Source: Candidatus Latescibacter anaerobius SCGC AAA252-E07
GTDB taxonomy: Bacteria > Latescibacterota > Latescibacteria > Latescibacterales > Latescibacteraceae
Length of the DNA stretch: 7,775 bases
NCBI GenBank assembly: GCA_000403035.1
Contig: AQSL01000068.1
Span: 1-7,775 of the forward strand
Direction of reading: 5' to 3'
In this document: piece by piece, positions 5,531 to 7,775 of the stretch
Layout: each line of letters opens with the position of its first letter
Numbering within the stretch: the first letter of the stretch is position 1
The notes under the pieces: model-generated
Told to the model about the DNA's origin: nothing
The model's database searches: none
The model's input: the letters and a program-made list of their open reading frames with translations, nothing else
Program-made: the position numbers and the translations under genes

Positions 5531-7569
5531 TGTTCACATTTCTCGATTTTTACCGCACACACTTTATATTCCGGGATCTTTGCAACAGGATCCAGGGCAG
5601 GATTTGTCAGGATATTTGCCGATGCCTCGTAAAAATGGAACGGCATGAAAACGGCGCCCTCTTTCACCTTCCCGGTTATCTTCGCCGGAGTCACAATCTC
5701 ACCTCGCCTTGATGAAACTTTCACGCGTTCATGATTGGTTATATTGAGCCGCTCCGCATCGCGCGGACTTATTTCGATATATCCGCCGGGGACCTCACGG
5801 TGCAGTGTCGAGGTACGGCGTGTCATTGTCCCGGTGTGCCAGTGCCAGTAAACACGCCCCGTACTCAAAGTAAAGGGATACTCATCGTCCGGGAGTTCAT
5901 CCGGGGGAATGTATTCGCATGGATTGAAGCTCCCTTTCCCCCGTGTGAAAGCGCCCTTGTGAAGGTACGGCGTGCCCGGGTGATCCTTTCCGGGGCAGGG
6001 CCACTGCAGCCCGAACGGCTCGATACGGTCATAGCTTATCCCGCCATATATGGGTGTCAGACTCGCAATTTCATCCATAACCTCGGACGGATGACGGTAA
6101 TCCATCCCGTCATAACCGCACTGCCGGGCAATCTCGCATAGTATTTCCCAGTCGGCTTTCGATTCACCAACCGGCTCTATTGCCTTGCGGATTCTTTCTA
6201 TCCTCCGCTCCGTATTCGTAAATGTGCCGTCTTTCCCGGCAAAACTTGCGGCAGGCAGCACCACATCCGCATACTCTGCCGTATCGGAAAGAAAAATATC
6301 TTGGACAACGAGGAATTCGACATTCTCAAGAGCTTTCCGCACATGATTCGCATCGGGATCGCTCAGCACGGGATTTTCACCCATGATATAAAGACCCGCA
6401 ACATCGCCCTCATACGCCCGGTCAATCATTTCCGTAACGGTCAGACCGACATTCGATGGAAGACGTTCAATTCCCCAGGCTTTTTCGAACTTTGCCCTTA
6501 CAGCGTCATCAGTCACCGACTGGTAGCCGGAATACACATTCGGAAGCGCCCCCATATCGCATGCCCCCTGAACATTATTCTGGCCCCGGAGGGGATTAAC
6601 ACCGGTTGACGGGAATCCCACATGGCCGGTCAGCATCGCAAGATTCGCCAGGGATTTGACATTGTCCACTCCCGTGGTATGCTGGGTAATTCCCATGGAG
6701 TAGACAATCATTGCTTTCTTGCTCTGTGCATAGAGTCGCGCTGCCTCGACGAGACTGTCGGCGGGTATGGAAGTTATGCGTTCGACATACTCTGGCGTAT
6801 ATTTTTTGACCATACGATCGAGTTCTTCGAAATGCTCTGTCCTCTGTTCAACATAATCCCTGTCATGCAGGTCCTCGTCAATAATGACATGCATCATTCC
6901 GTTTATCCATGCGACATCGGTGCCGTTATCCTGGGCAAGGTACACCGTCGCGAATTGAGCCAGAGCTATCTTTCTCGGGTCAACAACAATCAATCCGGCG
7001 CCCCTGTCAAGAACGGCGTTCAGTATCCTCGAGCCAATGAGCGGATGCTGTTCGGTCGTATCCGAACCGGTTACCAGAAACAGGTCGGCTTCCTCGAATT
7101 CGTTTATCGAATTTGTCATGGCACCCGAACCAAACGCCGCTTTCAGACCGACCACTGTCGATGCATGACAGAGACGGGCACAGTGATCGATATTATTGGA
7201 CCCGAATACCGCTCTCGCCAGCTTCATCATGAGGTAATTTTCCTCGTTGGTCGTCTTGGCGGAACTGAGGAAACACAGCGCATCGGAACCGTGCTTCACT
7301 TTGAGCGCCAGAAGCCTGTCGGTAACCAGCTCGAGGGCATGATCCCAGCTTACCTCTTTAAAACCGCCGTTTTCTTTCACCAGGGGAGATGTGAGTCTGT
7401 CCGGCCTGTTGATAAACTCGTAGGCATTCCAGCCCTTGACACAGAGCGCACCCTTCGACACGGGATGGTTGCCGCTCGGATACGAGCCGATTACCCTGCT
7501 GTTTTCCGCATCAAGATAGAGCCCGCAGCCGCAACCGCAGTAAATGCATGTGGTCAAAATTCTTTGCAT
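5527..7569 (-). CDS. fdhA: Formate dehydrogenase catalytic (alpha) subunit, molybdopterin/4Fe-4S, cysteine type
   Basis: A 680-aa member of the DMSO reductase/FdhF superfamily that interconverts formate and CO2 at a bis-MGD Mo or W centre. The N-terminal 4Fe-4S site is CX2CX3CX27C (C8, C11, C15, C43), followed by the usual KG (K45). The active-site stretch is CARLCHAS, with Cys134 (TGT codon at 7168-7170) where E. coli FdhF has selenocysteine, followed by the conserved His135. PLRGQNNVQGACDMG (326-340) holds the formate-binding Arg (R328) and is typical of formate dehydrogenases rather than nitrate reductases. A C-terminal molydop-binding domain spans about 565-675 (STGRVYWHWHTGTMTRR near 569-585). 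It begins directly at the 4Fe-4S domain, with no extra ferredoxin domains and no Tat signal, so it is probably cytoplasmic. The length is close to that of FdhF (715 aa). First gene of the operon; the ATG has only a weak AGGT 14 nt upstream. Mo versus W cannot be told from sequence. Confidence 0.93.
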   Translation of the reverse strand: MQRILTTCIYCGCGCGLYLDAENSRVIGSYPSGNHPVSKGALCVKGWNAYEFINRPDRLTSPLVKENGGFKEVSWDHALELVTDRLLALKVKHGSDALCFLSSAKTTNEENYLMMKLARAVFGSNNIDHCARLCHASTVVGLKAAFGSGAMTNSINEFEEADLFLVTGSDTTEQHPLIGSRILNAVLDRGAGLIVVDPRKIALAQFATVYLAQDNGTDVAWINGMMHVIIDEDLHDRDYVEQRTEHFEELDRMVKKYTPEYVERITSIPADSLVEAARLYAQSKKAMIVYSMGITQHTTGVDNVKSLANLAMLTGHVGFPSTGVNPLRGQNNVQGACDMGALPNVYSGYQSVTDDAVRAKFEKAWGIERLPSNVGLTVTEMIDRAYEGDVAGLYIMGENPVLSDPDANHVRKALENVEFLVVQDIFLSDTAEYADVVLPAASFAGKDGTFTNTERRIERIRKAIEPVGESKADWEILCEIARQCGYDGMDYRHPSEVMDEIASLTPIYGGISYDRIEPFGLQWPCPGKDHPGTPYLHKGAFTRGKGSFNPCEYIPPDELPDDEYPFTLSTGRVYWHWHTGTMTRRTSTLHREVPGGYIEISPRDAERLNITNHERVKVSSRRGEIVTPAKITGKVKEGAVFMPFHFYEASANILTNPALDPVAKIPEYKVCAVKIEKCEQ

Positions 7570-7668
7570 GGGGATTCATGGTTACCTATAAAATTGTTTC
7601 ATAGATGTTTCTTCAGCGTTATTTTTCTACAATCCGGATGTGATTTTCAACCCCTCACACTACCCCGT
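7570..7668 (-). other. Leader region of the formate dehydrogenase operon
   Basis: This 99-nt stretch between the fdhA start and the repeat at 7669 must hold the operon promoter unless transcription enters from outside the window. I see no convincing -35/-10 pair: TTGAAA at 7643-7648 (minus strand) lacks a good -10 at 17 nt, and TTTTATAGG near 7585-7593 lacks a good -35. No sigma-54 -24/-12 element was recognised. ATCCGGAT at 7632-7639 is a short palindrome of unknown meaning. Confidence 0.3.
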
Positions 7669-7715
7669 AACTCACCCCTCGTTCCCCTCTCTACAAGCAG
7701 AGAGGGGATGACCAC
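7669..7715 (-). repeat. Palindromic intergenic repeat, copy 2 (inverted relative to copy 1)
   Basis: Read on the minus strand, this 47-nt element matches the repeat at 21-69 along almost its whole length: the GTGGTCATCCCC head, the AACGAGGGG middle and the TGAGTT end. It forms a perfect 10-bp hairpin, TCCCCTCTCT (7683-7692) with AGAGAGGGGA (7699-7708), around a 6-nt loop. Each arm has one C or G fewer than copy 1, so pairing is kept. It sits upstream of the formate dehydrogenase operon and could also lie in its promoter region. Confidence 0.75.
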
Positions 7716-7727
7716 ACACTTCCAGGT

Positions 7728-7767
7728 TCCCCCTCTCTATTCATAGCAAGGGGTTAGTGGGTGAGTT
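7728..7767 (+). repeat. Degenerate copy 3 of the palindromic repeat
   Basis: TTCCCCCTCTCT at the start and GTGGGTGAGTT at the end match copy 1 in the same orientation, but the middle has diverged (TATTCATAGCAAGGGG) and only a short CCCCT/AGGGG pairing remains. Only 12 nt separate it from copy 2, which points the other way, so the two form a head-to-head pair in the intergenic DNA at the right edge of the window. Confidence 0.55.
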
Positions 7768-7775
7768 TCGGGTTG

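Noticed and set aside
6622..7746. 374-codon open frame on the plus strand opposite fdhA
   Set aside because: It lies antisense to a gene with clear formate dehydrogenase motifs, its translation shows no recognisable domain, and its end runs into the intergenic repeat. It is a shadow of the GC-skewed codon use of fdhA.
7669..7767. CRISPR-like array at the right edge
   Set aside because: Only two copies, in opposite orientation, with a 12-nt gap and no regular spacers; this is a palindromic repeat doublet.

Overview
The window carries five protein genes in two convergent transcription units, and both outer ends carry the same kind of short GC-rich palindromic repeat. The content points to a strictly or facultatively anaerobic bacterium: a soluble-looking molybdenum/tungsten formate dehydrogenase with iron-sulfur and flavin electron-transfer subunits, plus a CoA-transferase of the fermentative type. 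No 16S, tRNA or lineage-specific marker is present, so I do not name a taxon. Deltaproteobacteria-like, Clostridia-like and candidate-phylum anaerobes are all compatible.

Layout. 1-426: intergenic, with a hairpin repeat (21-69) and an AT-rich leader holding possible promoters. 427-2295 (+): an acetyl-CoA hydrolase/4-hydroxybutyrate-CoA-transferase-type enzyme fused to a C-terminal GNAT acetyltransferase domain. 2296-2457: convergent intergenic gap, most of which stays open in the -1 frame of the preceding gene, as if a C-terminal extension had been lost by a one-base deletion. 7569-2458 (-): the second unit, in transcription order a formate dehydrogenase catalytic subunit (680 aa, Cys in place of selenocysteine), a 344-aa protein with two 4Fe-4S motifs, a 278-aa FAD/NAD(P)/2Fe-2S protein, then, after a 163-nt gap, a MobB-MobA fusion for making the molybdenum guanine dinucleotide cofactor. 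7570-7775: leader of that unit and two more copies of the repeat.

How the genes fit together. The first three minus-strand genes overlap by 4 nt each (ATGA junctions) and should form one complex. Formate is oxidised (or CO2 reduced) at the pterin site of the large subunit. Electrons pass through its 4Fe-4S cluster and the dicluster subunit to the flavin subunit, which exchanges them with NAD(P)(H). The two small subunits are of the type known as beta/gamma in soluble archaeal sulfhydrogenases and as AsrA/AsrB in anaerobic sulfite reductase; here they are joined to a formate dehydrogenase. MobBA downstream would supply the guanylated cofactor that the large subunit needs. No membrane subunit, FdhD or further Moco biosynthesis gene lies in the window.

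The most useful points for follow-up are the formate dehydrogenase with sulfhydrogenase/Asr-type subunits, the CoA-transferase-GNAT fusion with its possible frameshifted tail, and the inverted hairpin repeats whose arms differ in a compensated way.
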